Assembly (NCBI RefSeq): GCF_938039215.1
Contig: NZ_CALHVI010000019.1
Span: 1 to 64,000, forward strand
Length of the DNA stretch: 64,000 nt
Reading direction: 5' to 3'
Source: an uncultured Porphyromonas sp.
GTDB taxonomy: Bacteria; Bacteroidota; Bacteroidia; Bacteroidales; Porphyromonadaceae
The notes under the pieces are model-generated. The model was not told the DNA's origin and made no database searches. It worked only from the letters and a program-made list of their open reading frames with translations. Positions 27,318 through 35,841 of this stretch are shown piece after piece. The position numbers and the translations under genes were made by a program. Position 1 is the stretch's first letter. Every line of letters begins with the position of its first letter.

Positions 27318-27357
27318 GGCATTTGTTCAGACCGTGCTGAACAACTCCATGCCTTTT
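27318..27357 (+). terminator. Terminator after histidine phosphatase gene
   Basis: Stem GGCAT..GTTCAG pairing with CTGAAC..ATGCC (27318-27330 with 27336-27353, interrupted) and directly followed by TTTT, 6 bp past the stop codon. Confidence 0.7.
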
Positions 27358-27373
27358 CGCTTTCTCTATATAT

Positions 27374-27411
27374 GTAAGGGGGGATCTCCCTCAAGGAACT
27401 CCTCCCCTTAC
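27374..27411 (+). promoter_or_regulatory. Hairpin in ferritin upstream region
   Basis: An 8-bp perfect stem, GTAAGGGG (27374-27381) with CCCCTTAC (27404-27411), in the 154-bp gap, ending 53 bp before the ferritin ATG. It could be a leader structure or an insulating terminator. No Fur-box-like 19-mer is obvious. Confidence 0.35.
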
Positions 27412-27464
27412 TTCTAGATCACGGTTCACTATTTTATCACGATTATCAAGATCAAAGAGCTCTT

Positions 27465-27950
27465 ATGAAGTTCACTGAAAGAATGCAATCTGCCATCAAC
27501 GAGCAGATCAACTTCGAGATGTTCTCCGCGAACACCTACCTCTCTATGTCTGCCTACTTCGCTCAGCAGGGCCTCGACGGCTTCGCTCACTGGTTCTTCC
27601 AGCAGTACCGCGAAGAGCTGGAGCATGCTGAAGACATGATGCGCTACATCATCACCCGTGGCGGACGTGTTGAGATCAAGGCTGTCGATGCCGTAGAGAC
27701 CAACTTCTCCTCTGCACTCGAAGTCGCTGAGAAGACCTATGCGCACGAATGCCTCGTCTCTGAGAAGATCGAAGCGCTCGTTCGCCTCGCCTCCGAAGAG
27801 AAGGACATGCCTTCTCAGGACTTCTTCTGGAAGTACATCCGTGAGCAGGTCGAAGAAGAAGCTAACGCTACGACACTCATCGACCGCATCCGCCTCAGCG
27901 AAGGCCATTCGCTCCTCTTCCTGGATAAGGAACTGGGAGAGCGCAAGTAG
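27465..27950 (+). CDS. ftnA: Ferritin (non-haem)
   Basis: 161 residues, full length for bacterial FtnA. It oxidises Fe(II) and stores iron in a 24-subunit shell in the cytoplasm. The ferroxidase ligands appear in the expected helices: Glu in EQINFEMFSAN, ExxH in REELEHAED, Glu in the AEKTYAHE region and Gln/Glu in YIREQVEEE. It is monogenic with its own terminator. For a haem-dependent anaerobe such as Porphyromonas, it would buffer iron released from haem. Codon use matches that of a highly expressed gene. Confidence 0.97.
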   Translation: MKFTERMQSAINEQINFEMFSANTYLSMSAYFAQQGLDGFAHWFFQQYREELEHAEDMMRYIITRGGRVEIKAVDAVETNFSSALEVAEKTYAHECLVSEKIEALVRLASEEKDMPSQDFFWKYIREQVEEEANATTLIDRIRLSEGHSLLFLDKELGERK

Positions 27951-27976
27951 TCCCCTGGGCCTAGCCCCAAAGACCT

Positions 27977-28026
27977 CGAGCTACCAAGCTACCCCGTCGC
28001 TGGGGTGCTTGGTAGCTCGTTCTGTT
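27977..28026 (+). terminator. Terminator after ferritin
   Basis: Stem of 13 bp (27977-27989 with 28007-28019) extended by ACCCC/GGGGT around a short loop, followed by TCTGTTTCC. It lies 26 bp past the stop. Confidence 0.8.
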
Positions 28027-28089
28027 TCCTCATAGGTGCTTAGCCTCTAATTTCCACCCTTTACTCGGTGGGAACCCCACCCTTGGTAT

Positions 28090-28098
28090 CATATTTGC
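28090..28098 (+). promoter_or_regulatory. Possible -7 element for grpE-dnaJ
   Basis: CATATTTGC matches TAnnTTTG except for the first base. It lies 115 bp upstream of the grpE ATG, giving a leader of about 105 nt. No CIRCE element is visible between it and grpE. Confidence 0.4.
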
Positions 28099-28213
28099 AC
28101 ACCCGATATAGGTTCCTCCCCTCCTCTAGAAGAGGCAGAGGATCCCCAGCCTACCTACGCACGCTCTAGAGCGCAGGTAAGCTCTCTGTATTAAGCAAAT
28201 AACAATCCATAAT

Positions 28214-28795
28214 ATGAGTGAAGAAATCAAAGATCCACAGCTAGTAGAAGAGACGCAGCTCCCCGAAGAGGAGACAAATTGTCAGTCAAATACCTCCACG
28301 ACCGCTGAGGGTGAAGAATTGGCGGACGCTACCCCCAATGAACTCTCCGCAGAAGAGCAGCTTCAGAGCGAACTCGATAAGCTCAAGGACACGCACCTGC
28401 GCCTCGTAGCCGAATATGACAACTACCGCAAGCGCACCCTCAAGGAGAAGAGCGAACTGATCCGTAGCGGGGGCGAAAAGGCACTCACCGACCTGCTCCC
28501 CGTCGTCGATGACCTCGACATCGCCCTACAGAACCTCGACAAGGCATCCGACCTCGAGGCACTCAAGGAAGGCATGCACCTCATCTACGCTAAGTTCGCA
28601 GACTATCTGAGCCGTCAAGGGATCACCCCCATCACCACGGAGGATGCTCCCTTCGATGAAGAACTTCACGAAGCCATCGCTACCTTCCCCGCCCCCAGCG
28701 ACGAACTCAAGGGGAAGATCATCGACTGCGTAAAGAAGGGCTACAAGCTCCATGACAAGGTCCTTCGCCATGCCTCCGTCGTCGTCGGACAGTAA
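28214..28795 (+). CDS. grpE: Nucleotide exchange factor GrpE
   Basis: 193 residues; it releases ADP from DnaK. An acidic, poorly ordered N-terminus (about 1-50) precedes the long dimerising helix (LDKLKDTHLRLVAEYDNYRKRT), then the four-helix region and the C-terminal beta domain with the family signature (EGMHLIYAKFADYLSRQGI, PFDEELHEAIATFPAP, CVKKGYKLHDKVLRHASVVVG). It is followed after 20 bp by dnaJ. DnaK itself is not in the window. Confidence 0.97.
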   Translation: MSEEIKDPQLVEETQLPEEETNCQSNTSTTAEGEELADATPNELSAEEQLQSELDKLKDTHLRLVAEYDNYRKRTLKEKSELIRSGGEKALTDLLPVVDDLDIALQNLDKASDLEALKEGMHLIYAKFADYLSRQGITPITTEDAPFDEELHEAIATFPAPSDELKGKIIDCVKKGYKLHDKVLRHASVVVGQ

Positions 28796-28815
28796 TAGCT
28801 AAGCGAAATTGATCT

Positions 28816-29976
28816 ATGGCACAGAAAAGAGATTACTATGAAGTACTAGGCGTAGCGAAGGGCGCTTCAGCCGATGAGCTGAAGAAGGCCTATCGCAAGC
28901 TCGCTATACAATATCACCCCGACAAGAACCCTGGGGACAAGGAGGCCGAAGAGAAGTTCAAGGAACTAGCCGAGGCCTACGATGTACTCAGCGATCCCGA
29001 GAAGCGCCAGCGCTATGACCAGTTCGGTCACGCGGGTGTCGGCGGTAGTGCTGCTAGTGGCGGTGGCTTCAGCGGTGGAGGCATGTCCATGGAGGATATC
29101 TTCAGCCGCTTCGGTGACCTCTTCGGTGGAGGAGGCTTCGGTGGATTTGGAGGCTTCGGTGGCTTCGGTGGTGGCGGAGGCCGTCAGGTACTCCGTGGCT
29201 CCGACCTCAGAGCACGTGTCCGCCTCACCCTCGAGGAGATCGACAAGGGCATGGAGAAGAAGCTCAAGGTCAAGAAGCAAGTACCCTGCTCCCACTGTCA
29301 TGGCGATGGTACGATGGAGCCCAGTGGCAAGCAACAGTGCTCGACCTGTCATGGCTCGGGTGTGGTCATCTCCTCCCAGCGTAGCATCTTCGGTATGATG
29401 CAGACGCAGTCCGTCTGCCCTACGTGTGAGGGTACGGGCGAAGTGATCACCAAGCCTTGCTCCTACTGTAAGGGTAAGGGTACGCAGATCGGTGAAGAAG
29501 TGGTCTCCTTCCACATCCCTGCTGGGGTAGCCGAAGGCATGCAGTTCAGCATCCAAGGTAAGGGGAACGCCGCTCCCCGAGGTGGTGTCCCTGGCGACCT
29601 GCAGGTCGTCATCCACGAGGAAGAAGATCCTAACCTCATCCGCAATGGCAACGACCTCATCTACAACCTCCTCATCTCGGTGGCTACAGCTGCCCAAGGC
29701 GGTACGGTCGAAGTACCCACCATCGGCGGGAAGGCTCGTGTGAATATCGCCGCAGGCACCCAGCCAGGCAAGGTCCTTCGCCTACGTGGTAAGGGCTTGC
29801 CTTCGGTCAATGGTTACGGCAAGGGTGACCTTCTGGTCAATGTCAATGTCTTCATCCCTAAGCTCAGCGAGCAGGAGCATGAAGATCTCTTGAAGGGGAT
29901 GTCCTCCGATGTCTTCCAGCCCACCGAAGAGGCTCGTCGGGAGATCGACAAGCACTATCGCCAGATGCTTCGATAG
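28816..29976 (+). CDS. dnaJ: Chaperone protein DnaJ
   Basis: 386 residues, a type I Hsp40. The J domain has the HPD motif (YHPDKNP, about residue 35). A Gly/Phe-rich region (about 75-125) follows, then four zinc-finger repeats CxxCxGxG ([32 protein letters not shown]), and the two C-terminal beta-sandwich substrate domains. It delivers unfolded clients to DnaK and stimulates its ATPase. It is second in the grpE-dnaJ operon and followed by a strong terminator. Confidence 0.98.
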   Translation: MAQKRDYYEVLGVAKGASADELKKAYRKLAIQYHPDKNPGDKEAEEKFKELAEAYDVLSDPEKRQRYDQFGHAGVGGSAASGGGFSGGGMSMEDIFSRFGDLFGGGGFGGFGGFGGFGGGGGRQVLRGSDLRARVRLTLEEIDKGMEKKLKVKKQVPCSHCHGDGTMEPSGKQQCSTCHGSGVVISSQRSIFGMMQTQSVCPTCEGTGEVITKPCSYCKGKGTQIGEEVVSFHIPAGVAEGMQFSIQGKGNAAPRGGVPGDLQVVIHEEEDPNLIRNGNDLIYNLLISVATAAQGGTVEVPTIGGKARVNIAAGTQPGKVLRLRGKGLPSVNGYGKGDLLVNVNVFIPKLSEQEHEDLLKGMSSDVFQPTEEARREIDKHYRQMLR

Positions 29977-29997
29977 CACGAAAGCAAATACAAATAA

Positions 29998-30042
29998 AGT
30001 CCACCCGAGCACCCCATGTGGGTACTCGGGCGGACTCTTTTA
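29998..30042 (+). terminator. Terminator after dnaJ
   Basis: 12-bp inverted repeat (29998-30009 with 30025-30036, one mismatch), followed by CTTTT. Its stem core (AGTCC-CCCGAG) closely resembles that of the pfp terminator at 30289-30326. Confidence 0.85.
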
Positions 30043-30122
30043 TGCCCTGAGAGATGGGAGGGAGGTACTAGCTCGCCGAGAGGAATAGCACTTTTCCCCT
30101 ACTGTGCACCATCCAATCAGAT

Positions 30123-30228
30123 AGCACCCTAAGATAGCCACCCAATATACCCCATTCATGGGTCGCAAGAGAACCCCATGAATGGGTCACCCGAGCGACC
30201 CATCATGGGTAGCTGGAGGGTGCTATGA
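30123..30228. repeat. Variant palindrome array with terminal inverted repeats
   Basis: Bounded by perfect 10-bp inverted repeats ATAGCACCCT (30123-30132) and AGGGTGCTAT (30219-30228). Inside are three palindromic units with cores CCCATTCATGGG, CCCATGAATGGG and CCCATCATGGG, each next to GGTC/GACC as in the other arrays. It lies between the convergent dnaJ and pfp terminators. It has the build of a small MITE-like element; no transposase or clear target-site duplication is visible. Confidence 0.75.
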
Positions 30229-30288
30229 TGGGGAGCTCTTTCTCCCCATCAGAGAGGACATTCCACCCGCACCTTGGAGGAAGAAAGA

Positions 30289-30326
30289 AGTCCGCCCGAC
30301 TTCCCACGAGGGAGGTCGGGCGGACT
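30289..30326 (-). terminator. Terminator after pfp
   Basis: Perfect 12-bp inverted repeat (30289-30300 with 30315-30326). On the minus strand it is followed by a T-rich CTTTCTTCC. It lies 28 bp past the pfp stop. Confidence 0.8.
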
Positions 30327-30353
30327 CTATTTAGCTAGTGTGAGCCTTAGGGC

Positions 30354-32000
30354 TTACTTCGACTGCTCAAGAGCGAGTGTGCGTGAAGGCTGGTCGCAGA
30401 GCTCGGGATCACCGTAGAACTGGATAGGACCAGGGTAGATGAAGCAGGTGTCCTTAGCCCACTCTGCACGGTGTGCAGCGAAGAAGGCGAAGGGCTTGCC
30501 CTGAAGGTCGACAAGAGCCTTCTGGATGACAGGCTTCATCTCACCATGACGGCGCTCCATGTTCATCATCATCGTCGTGGGGATACCACCAGCGATCCAT
30601 TCAGCAGCAGGAGCCGTAAGGTTCTGCACGGAGCTCATGTAGCCGGTGACACCCGCAGCGATGAGCTGAGCAGCCGTACGGCCTAGTGCGTAGCAGTAGT
30701 CAGCATCGAAGTTCGAAGGCATAGCACAGCGACCTTCGTAGCCGAAGAAGTGTGTCAGAGGAGAGAACTTACCAGCGTAGCGACCTTCTTCCTTCCAAGC
30801 AGCGAGCTTGGTAGCGACCATCTCTGCAAGGAGCTTTTCCGTCTCGATGAGCGACACCTGGACGTTGCCGTGAGGGTCACGGTCGAGCGTCAGCTGGCGA
30901 GCTACCGTAGCAGGGAGGCTAGCGTAGAGAGCAGAGTTAGCAGCGCTGAGGTGCTCAGCGATATAGGCACGCTGCTCATCAGCAGGGACTGCACGAAACT
31001 CTGCCTCATGGTGAGCGAGGTAGTCATTGAGTTCAGCAATCAGCGCCTTGAAGGCAGGGATGAACTCGATGAGCCCTTCGGGGATGAGGACCGTACCGAA
31101 GTTCTCACCCTTGGCCGCACGAGCAGCTACGACCTCAGCGATATAGGTGATGACATCGTCGAGGGTCTGGTTCTTAGCTTCTACTTCTTCGCTGATGATA
31201 GCGACGTTGGGCTGTACCTGCAGGGCGCACTCAAGGGCGATGTGCGAAGCCGAGCGACCCATGAGCTTGATGAAGTGCCAGTACTTGCGGGCAGAGTTAC
31301 AGTCACGCTGGATGTTACCGATGACTTCAGCGTAGACCTTAGTAGCGGTATCGAAGCCGAAGGAGGTCTCGATCTGCTCGTTCTTCAAGTCGCCGTCGAT
31401 GGTCTTAGGGCAACCGATGACCTGAACGGGAGCACCGATGCTCTTGTAGTATTCAGCGAGGACTGCAGCGTTGGTGTTGGAGTCGTCACCACCGATGATC
31501 ACGAGCGCACGGATATCGAGCTGCTTGAGGATCTCAAGACCCTTGTCGAACTGCTCCTTCTCTTCGAGCTTGGTACGACCCGAACCGATGATATCGAAAC
31601 CACCGGTGTTGCGGTATTCGTCGATGATGTCAGCGGTCAGCTCGATGTAGTTGTGCTGGACGAGACCATCAGGACCCATGAGGAAGCCATAGAGGCGACC
31701 ATCAGCGTGGATCTTCTTCACGCCGTCGAAGATACCTGCGATGACGTTGTGCCCGCCAGGAGCCTGACCACCCGAGAGGATAACACCGACATTGATAGGC
31801 TGGCTAGCTACTGCTTCGGAGGTTGCTTCGAAGGTCAGCTTAGGCAGACCGTAAGTATTGGGGAAGAGGGCGGCGATAGCTTCCTGATCGCTAACGCTCT
31901 TAGTAGCCTCGCCGAGGACGGCCTTGACATTCCCCTCGAGAGCCTTGGGGAGCTTAGGAGCGTACTTGCTACGCGCCTGCTGGAGTGCACTTTTATTCAT
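30354..32000 (-). CDS. pfp: Diphosphate--fructose-6-phosphate 1-phosphotransferase
   Basis: 548 residues, the long PPi-dependent phosphofructokinase type. It phosphorylates fructose 6-phosphate with pyrophosphate, reversibly, in glycolysis/gluconeogenesis. Visible motifs: [19 protein letters not shown] (phosphate loop), GGDDSNTNA, with the second Asp that blocks ATP use in this group, [11 protein letters not shown] (catalytic TIDGD) and [13 protein letters not shown]. It is the usual glycolytic phosphofructokinase of Bacteroidota. It stands alone between the dnaJ terminator region and a palindrome array. Confidence 0.97.
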   Translation of the reverse strand: MNKSALQQARSKYAPKLPKALEGNVKAVLGEATKSVSDQEAIAALFPNTYGLPKLTFEATSEAVASQPINVGVILSGGQAPGGHNVIAGIFDGVKKIHADGRLYGFLMGPDGLVQHNYIELTADIIDEYRNTGGFDIIGSGRTKLEEKEQFDKGLEILKQLDIRALVIIGGDDSNTNAAVLAEYYKSIGAPVQVIGCPKTIDGDLKNEQIETSFGFDTATKVYAEVIGNIQRDCNSARKYWHFIKLMGRSASHIALECALQVQPNVAIISEEVEAKNQTLDDVITYIAEVVAARAAKGENFGTVLIPEGLIEFIPAFKALIAELNDYLAHHEAEFRAVPADEQRAYIAEHLSAANSALYASLPATVARQLTLDRDPHGNVQVSLIETEKLLAEMVATKLAAWKEEGRYAGKFSPLTHFFGYEGRCAMPSNFDADYCYALGRTAAQLIAAGVTGYMSSVQNLTAPAAEWIAGGIPTTMMMNMERRHGEMKPVIQKALVDLQGKPFAFFAAHRAEWAKDTCFIYPGPIQFYGDPELCDQPSRTLALEQSK

Positions 32001-32232
32001 ATAGTCTACTTGATATTATAATAACGCGGATGGATTTACCTTACAAAGATCTTAAAATTTATTCGAAACGTTCCCTCCCGACCTATGAGAAGGTAGAGAA
32101 TGCCTCGAGATACCTTCCGCCAAGACGGGTTATCCGTGAGGTTCTCCCGCCTTCGTCCTTCTCTATGAGTCATCCCTACCCCAAGCAAGGAGCAGGACCC
32201 AGCCTCGTAAATCAAAGACTTAGGAACACCCG
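32001..32232. other. AT-rich upstream region of pfp
   Basis: Gene-free stretch between the pfp start and the array. On the minus strand GATCTTTGT (32043-32051) is one base from the -7 consensus, 43 bp upstream of the pfp ATG. No other feature is seen. Confidence 0.45.
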
Positions 32233-32324
32233 AAAAACGACCTACCGTAGGTCGCCAATAAAACCCACTGTGGGTCGTCTCACCGACCTACCGTGGGTCG
32301 CAAGGACGACCTACCGTAGGTTTT
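32233..32324. repeat. Palindrome array, four units, reverse orientation
   Basis: Cores CCTACCGTAGG, AAAACCCACTGTGGG, CCTACCGTGGG and CCTACCGTAGG followed by TTTT. The order corresponds to the reverse complement of the 9287-type arrays. It lies about 120 bp downstream of the DUF3109 stop and 180 bp upstream of the possible pfp -7 element. Confidence 0.9.
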
Positions 32325-32443
32325 CTGAGAGGGCTATGCAGAAGCCTCTCGAAACCCGCTCACAGAGCGCCCGCTAAAGGGGTCTGTGAATGGGATCAAT
32401 TGGGCGGAAAAAGAGGAAGGGAATATCCCCGAGAGAGGCGAGC

Positions 32444-33043
32444 CTAATGGCTCGTGCTACCCGCCTCGGCCTTCTCGGCCTCCAGCAGCGCAGCCACCTC
32501 TTCGAGCTGGGTGTAGAACTCCTCCCCGAAGGCTCTCACGAGCGGGTCACGGAGGAAGCGGTAGACGGGTACTTGTAGCTTGCGCCCTAGCTTGAGAGCG
32601 CACTTGCAGATCGACCACTTGTGATAGTTCACAGCGGTGAAGCTGGGGTACTTCGTCAGGCGGATGGGATAGAGCTGACAGCTGATGGGCTTGATGAAGT
32701 CGGTCTTACCCTCACGGTAGACCTTCTCCAGAGCGCAGGCACAGCGTCCCTGCTCATCATAGGTAGTGAAGACACAGTCCTTGCCGTGGACGATCGAGGT
32801 CACTTCATCCCCGTCTTCGTCGAAGTAGCTGACCCCCTGCTCCTCGATGATCTCTAGAGCAGCAGGTGAGAGTAGGTGGCGAACTTCTGGGAGACAGCGT
32901 CTCAAAGCATCGGACTCGCCAGGATCAAGGGGAGCTCCACTCTCTCCCTCGACACAGCAGATCCCCTTGCACGTATCATAGTCGCAGACAAAGAGCACAT
33001 CGAAGATGTCTTGGCTGACGATCTTATCATCTATCTGGATCAC
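32444..33043 (-). CDS. DUF3109 family Cys-rich protein
   Basis: 199 residues. The cysteine pattern (DYDTCKGICCVEGESGAPL near residue 20-40, GKDCVF, CACALEKV, ISCQLYPIRL, ICKCALKLG) is that of the DUF3109/YkgJ-like metal-binding group, possibly a zinc or iron-sulfur site. The biochemical role is unknown. It follows mraY after 12 bp, so it is transcribed at the end of the division/cell-wall cluster, where murD would be expected in relatives. Confidence 0.83.
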   Translation of the reverse strand: MIQIDDKIVSQDIFDVLFVCDYDTCKGICCVEGESGAPLDPGESDALRRCLPEVRHLLSPAALEIIEEQGVSYFDEDGDEVTSIVHGKDCVFTTYDEQGRCACALEKVYREGKTDFIKPISCQLYPIRLTKYPSFTAVNYHKWSICKCALKLGRKLQVPVYRFLRDPLVRAFGEEFYTQLEEVAALLEAEKAEAGSTSH

Positions 33044-33055
33044 GTGTCGCTGGGG

Positions 33056-34324
33056 CTATCTGATCTTGAGCGTGACGATGGTCATCACCGCTAGGATGAT
33101 ACCGATGAGCCAGAAGCGCATGGTGAGCTTAGCCTCGGGGATCTTAGCCACAGGGCGCTTCAGCAGGCTATCCGTCGCCGCTCCCCCAGGGAGCTGGAAG
33201 TGATGGTGCAGGGGAGCCATCTTGAAGACACGTACCCCCTTACCCGTACGCATGCGGGTGAACTTGAAGTAGAAGCGCTGGATGAAGGACGAGGTGAACT
33301 CGGCGATGAAGATCCCGCAGAGGATGGGCAGTAGGAGCTCCTTGCGGATGAGGATAGCAAAGACCCCGATGATCCCGCCCAGAGCCAGACTACCCGTGTC
33401 GCCCATGAAGACCTGAGCTGGATAAGAATTGTACCAGAGGAAACCAGCCGTTGCCCCGACCAGCGTCGCAGCGAAGATCACCAGCTCTTCGGCACCGGGG
33501 ATGAACATCGTATTGAGATAGCCCGCCATATCGTGGTGCGACGACACATAGGCCAGGATCCCCAGCACCACCCCGACGATGGCTGACGATCCCGAGGCTA
33601 AGCCATCGACCCCATCGGTGAGGTTCACCCCATTAGAGAGGAGCATCACGACCACGACCGTCATCATGATGAAGATGGTCACACCGAGGATCTTCTTGAC
33701 AGCAGGATCACCCACGGGGATGATCTCCGAGTAGTCAAGGTTATTGTTCTTGATGAAGGGGATGGAAGTAGCAAGGCTCTTCGTATCTGTCGTCTCGAAG
33801 CGGATCTCACGAGCACCGCCTTCACGCACCACTTCGCTATTGCGCTTGATGACGACCGAAGGGCTTAGGTAGAGCGTCACCCCGACGATAAGGCCGAGGA
33901 AGACTTGGCCTAGGATCTTGTAGTGCTCCTTGAGCCCGTTCTTATCCTTCTTGAAGACCTTGATGTAGTCATCGGCAAAGCCTAAGAGCCCCATGAGCAC
34001 CGTCGTGACGATCATCAAGAGGATATAGATATTGTCAAGTCGAGCGAAAAGGAGCGTGGGGATCAGGATCGCCATGATGATGATGATCCCACCCATCGTG
34101 GGAGTTCCTTTCTTCGTCTGCTCCCCTTCGAGACCGAGGTCACGGACGAGCTCGCCGATCTGCTTGCGCTGAAGGAGGTTGATGATGCGCCCACCCCAGA
34201 TCGTGCTGATCAGAAGGGCGAGGATGACCCCCATCCCTACTCGGAAGGAGACGTAGGTGAAGAGTCGAGAGAATGGTAAAGCGATACCCTGACGCGTCAG
34301 GTAGTCAAAGAGGTGATAAATCAT
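33056..34324 (-). CDS. mraY: Phospho-N-acetylmuramoyl-pentapeptide-transferase
   Basis: 422 residues, a polytopic membrane enzyme making lipid I from UDP-MurNAc-pentapeptide and undecaprenyl phosphate. Family motifs: KKGTPTMGGIIII near residue 70, GFADDYIKVFKK (the Asp pair), NLTDGVDGLASG, MGDTGSLALGG and MAPLHHHFQL. It is longer than E. coli MraY (360) owing to an insert (about 180-225) typical of Bacteroidota. It lies 17 bp downstream of murE. Confidence 0.97.
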   Translation of the reverse strand: MIYHLFDYLTRQGIALPFSRLFTYVSFRVGMGVILALLISTIWGGRIINLLQRKQIGELVRDLGLEGEQTKKGTPTMGGIIIIMAILIPTLLFARLDNIYILLMIVTTVLMGLLGFADDYIKVFKKDKNGLKEHYKILGQVFLGLIVGVTLYLSPSVVIKRNSEVVREGGAREIRFETTDTKSLATSIPFIKNNNLDYSEIIPVGDPAVKKILGVTIFIMMTVVVVMLLSNGVNLTDGVDGLASGSSAIVGVVLGILAYVSSHHDMAGYLNTMFIPGAEELVIFAATLVGATAGFLWYNSYPAQVFMGDTGSLALGGIIGVFAILIRKELLLPILCGIFIAEFTSSFIQRFYFKFTRMRTGKGVRVFKMAPLHHHFQLPGGAATDSLLKRPVAKIPEAKLTMRFWLIGIILAVMTIVTLKIR

Positions 34325-34341
34325 TATGGTGTGGAGAAAAA

Positions 34342-35811
34342 CTATACTTCGTGGGCAAACTGCTCCAGCAGGATCTCTCGGTCATCGAAGTGATGACGTA
34401 CCCCTGCGATCTCTTGGTAGGTCTCGTGACCCTTACCAGCGACGAGGATGATATCCCCAGCCTTAGCTAGCATCGTAGCCGTGCGAATGGCTTCAGCCCG
34501 ATCCGTGATGGAGAGCGTACGAGCGAGCTCGTCGGGAGTAAGACCAGCCTTCATCTCTTCGATGATCGTCCGAGGGTCTTCCGAGCGAGGATTATCTGAG
34601 GTGAGGATGACGCGATCCGACCGACGCACAGCTTCCTGAGCCATGATCGGACGCTTACCTCGGTCTCTATCGCCACCACAGCCGACGACGCAGAGGACCT
34701 CAGCCTTGCGACCCTTCAGTTCTTGAATCGTCTCAAGGACATTCGCCAGCGCATCTGGTGTGTGCGCATAGTCGACGATAGCCACATAGCCACGCTTCTC
34801 AGAGATGAAGCTCTGGAAGCGTCCATCGACAGCCGTCAGCTGACTGAGCTGGATGAGGACATCCTCCTTAGGCACTCCCAGCAGAAGTGCCGTCGCATAG
34901 ACGGCTAGGAGATTGTAGATATTGAACTCACCGACCAGACGCACCAGCACTTCCTTCCCTCCGATACGTATCTGCGTGCCGTAAGGGTACTGCTCGAGGA
35001 TCTCCGCCCGATAGTCCGCAGCCGAACGTAGGGCATAGCTGTGCTTCTCTGCTCGGGTATTCTGGAGCATCACGAGCCCGTTCTTGTCATCGACATTGGT
35101 CAGTGCGAAGGCTTCCTTCCCGAGCCCATCGAAGAAGCTCTTCTTAGCACGCAGATACTCCTGCACCGAGCCATGATAGTCGAGGTGATCTCGGGTGAGG
35201 TTGGTGAAGATCCCCCCACGGAAGTGCACCCCAGCGACACGATGCTGTGCCAAGGCATGAGAGCTCGCTTCCATGAAGACATGCGTACAGCCTGCATCAC
35301 GCATCCTGCCGAGTAGCGCTTGTAGATCAGGAGCAGAAGGGGTGGTGTGCGTAGCGCTGATGGCTTCGTCCTCGATGTAGTTGCAGACCGTACTCAGCAG
35401 ACCACAGCGGTAGCCGAGTGCACGGAAGAGACGGAAAAGCAGTGTGGCGATCGTCGTCTTGCCATTCGTACCCGTGACCCCGACGACCGTAAGCTGTCGG
35501 GAGGGATGTCCATGGAGGGCTGAGCTCAAAAGGCCCAGCACTTCGGACGACGAAGGCACGACGATGTAGGCAACACCCTCCTGTAGCTCTTCGGGGAGCG
35601 TCTCTAGGACAATAGCACGGCTTCCCGCTTGGATCGCCGAAGGGATGAAGCGGTGGCCATCGGCCTGCGTGCCTCGTAGGGCAACGAAGAGAGTACCTGC
35701 TGTGACAGCTCGAGAGTCTTCGGTGATCTTCGTGATCTCCAGCAGCTCAAGTAGAGACTTATCAGAGGGGGTGGTATAGGATATTCCTTGAAGGAGTTGG
35801 ATCAGTGTCAT
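34342..35811 (-). CDS. murE: UDP-N-acetylmuramoyl-tripeptide synthetase (MurE)
   Basis: 489 residues; it adds the third amino acid to UDP-MurNAc-L-Ala-D-Glu. The ATP-binding motif [15 protein letters not shown] (about residue 110) is intact, the carbamylated Lys region and the C-terminal ligase domain are present, and the specificity loop reads DNPRSEDP. The DNPR form is associated with diaminopimelate addition, whereas lysine enzymes differ there. This agrees with the dapA gene about 4 kb away. Encoded 30 bp after ftsI. Confidence 0.97.
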   Translation of the reverse strand: MTLIQLLQGISYTTPSDKSLLELLEITKITEDSRAVTAGTLFVALRGTQADGHRFIPSAIQAGSRAIVLETLPEELQEGVAYIVVPSSSEVLGLLSSALHGHPSRQLTVVGVTGTNGKTTIATLLFRLFRALGYRCGLLSTVCNYIEDEAISATHTTPSAPDLQALLGRMRDAGCTHVFMEASSHALAQHRVAGVHFRGGIFTNLTRDHLDYHGSVQEYLRAKKSFFDGLGKEAFALTNVDDKNGLVMLQNTRAEKHSYALRSAADYRAEILEQYPYGTQIRIGGKEVLVRLVGEFNIYNLLAVYATALLLGVPKEDVLIQLSQLTAVDGRFQSFISEKRGYVAIVDYAHTPDALANVLETIQELKGRKAEVLCVVGCGGDRDRGKRPIMAQEAVRRSDRVILTSDNPRSEDPRTIIEEMKAGLTPDELARTLSITDRAEAIRTATMLAKAGDIILVAGKGHETYQEIAGVRHHFDDREILLEQFAHEV

Positions 35812-35841
35812 CGTAGCGATGCGGATAAAAGATAGAATGGC

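Noticed and set aside
28966..29697. 243-codon minus-strand frame opposite dnaJ
   Set aside because: Low-complexity Thr/Glu/Ala composition mirrors the Gly-rich dnaJ coding strand; not a gene.
30750..32021. 423-codon plus-strand frame opposite pfp
   Set aside because: Shadow of the PPi-phosphofructokinase gene; rich in Asp/Val/Glu as expected from reversed codons.
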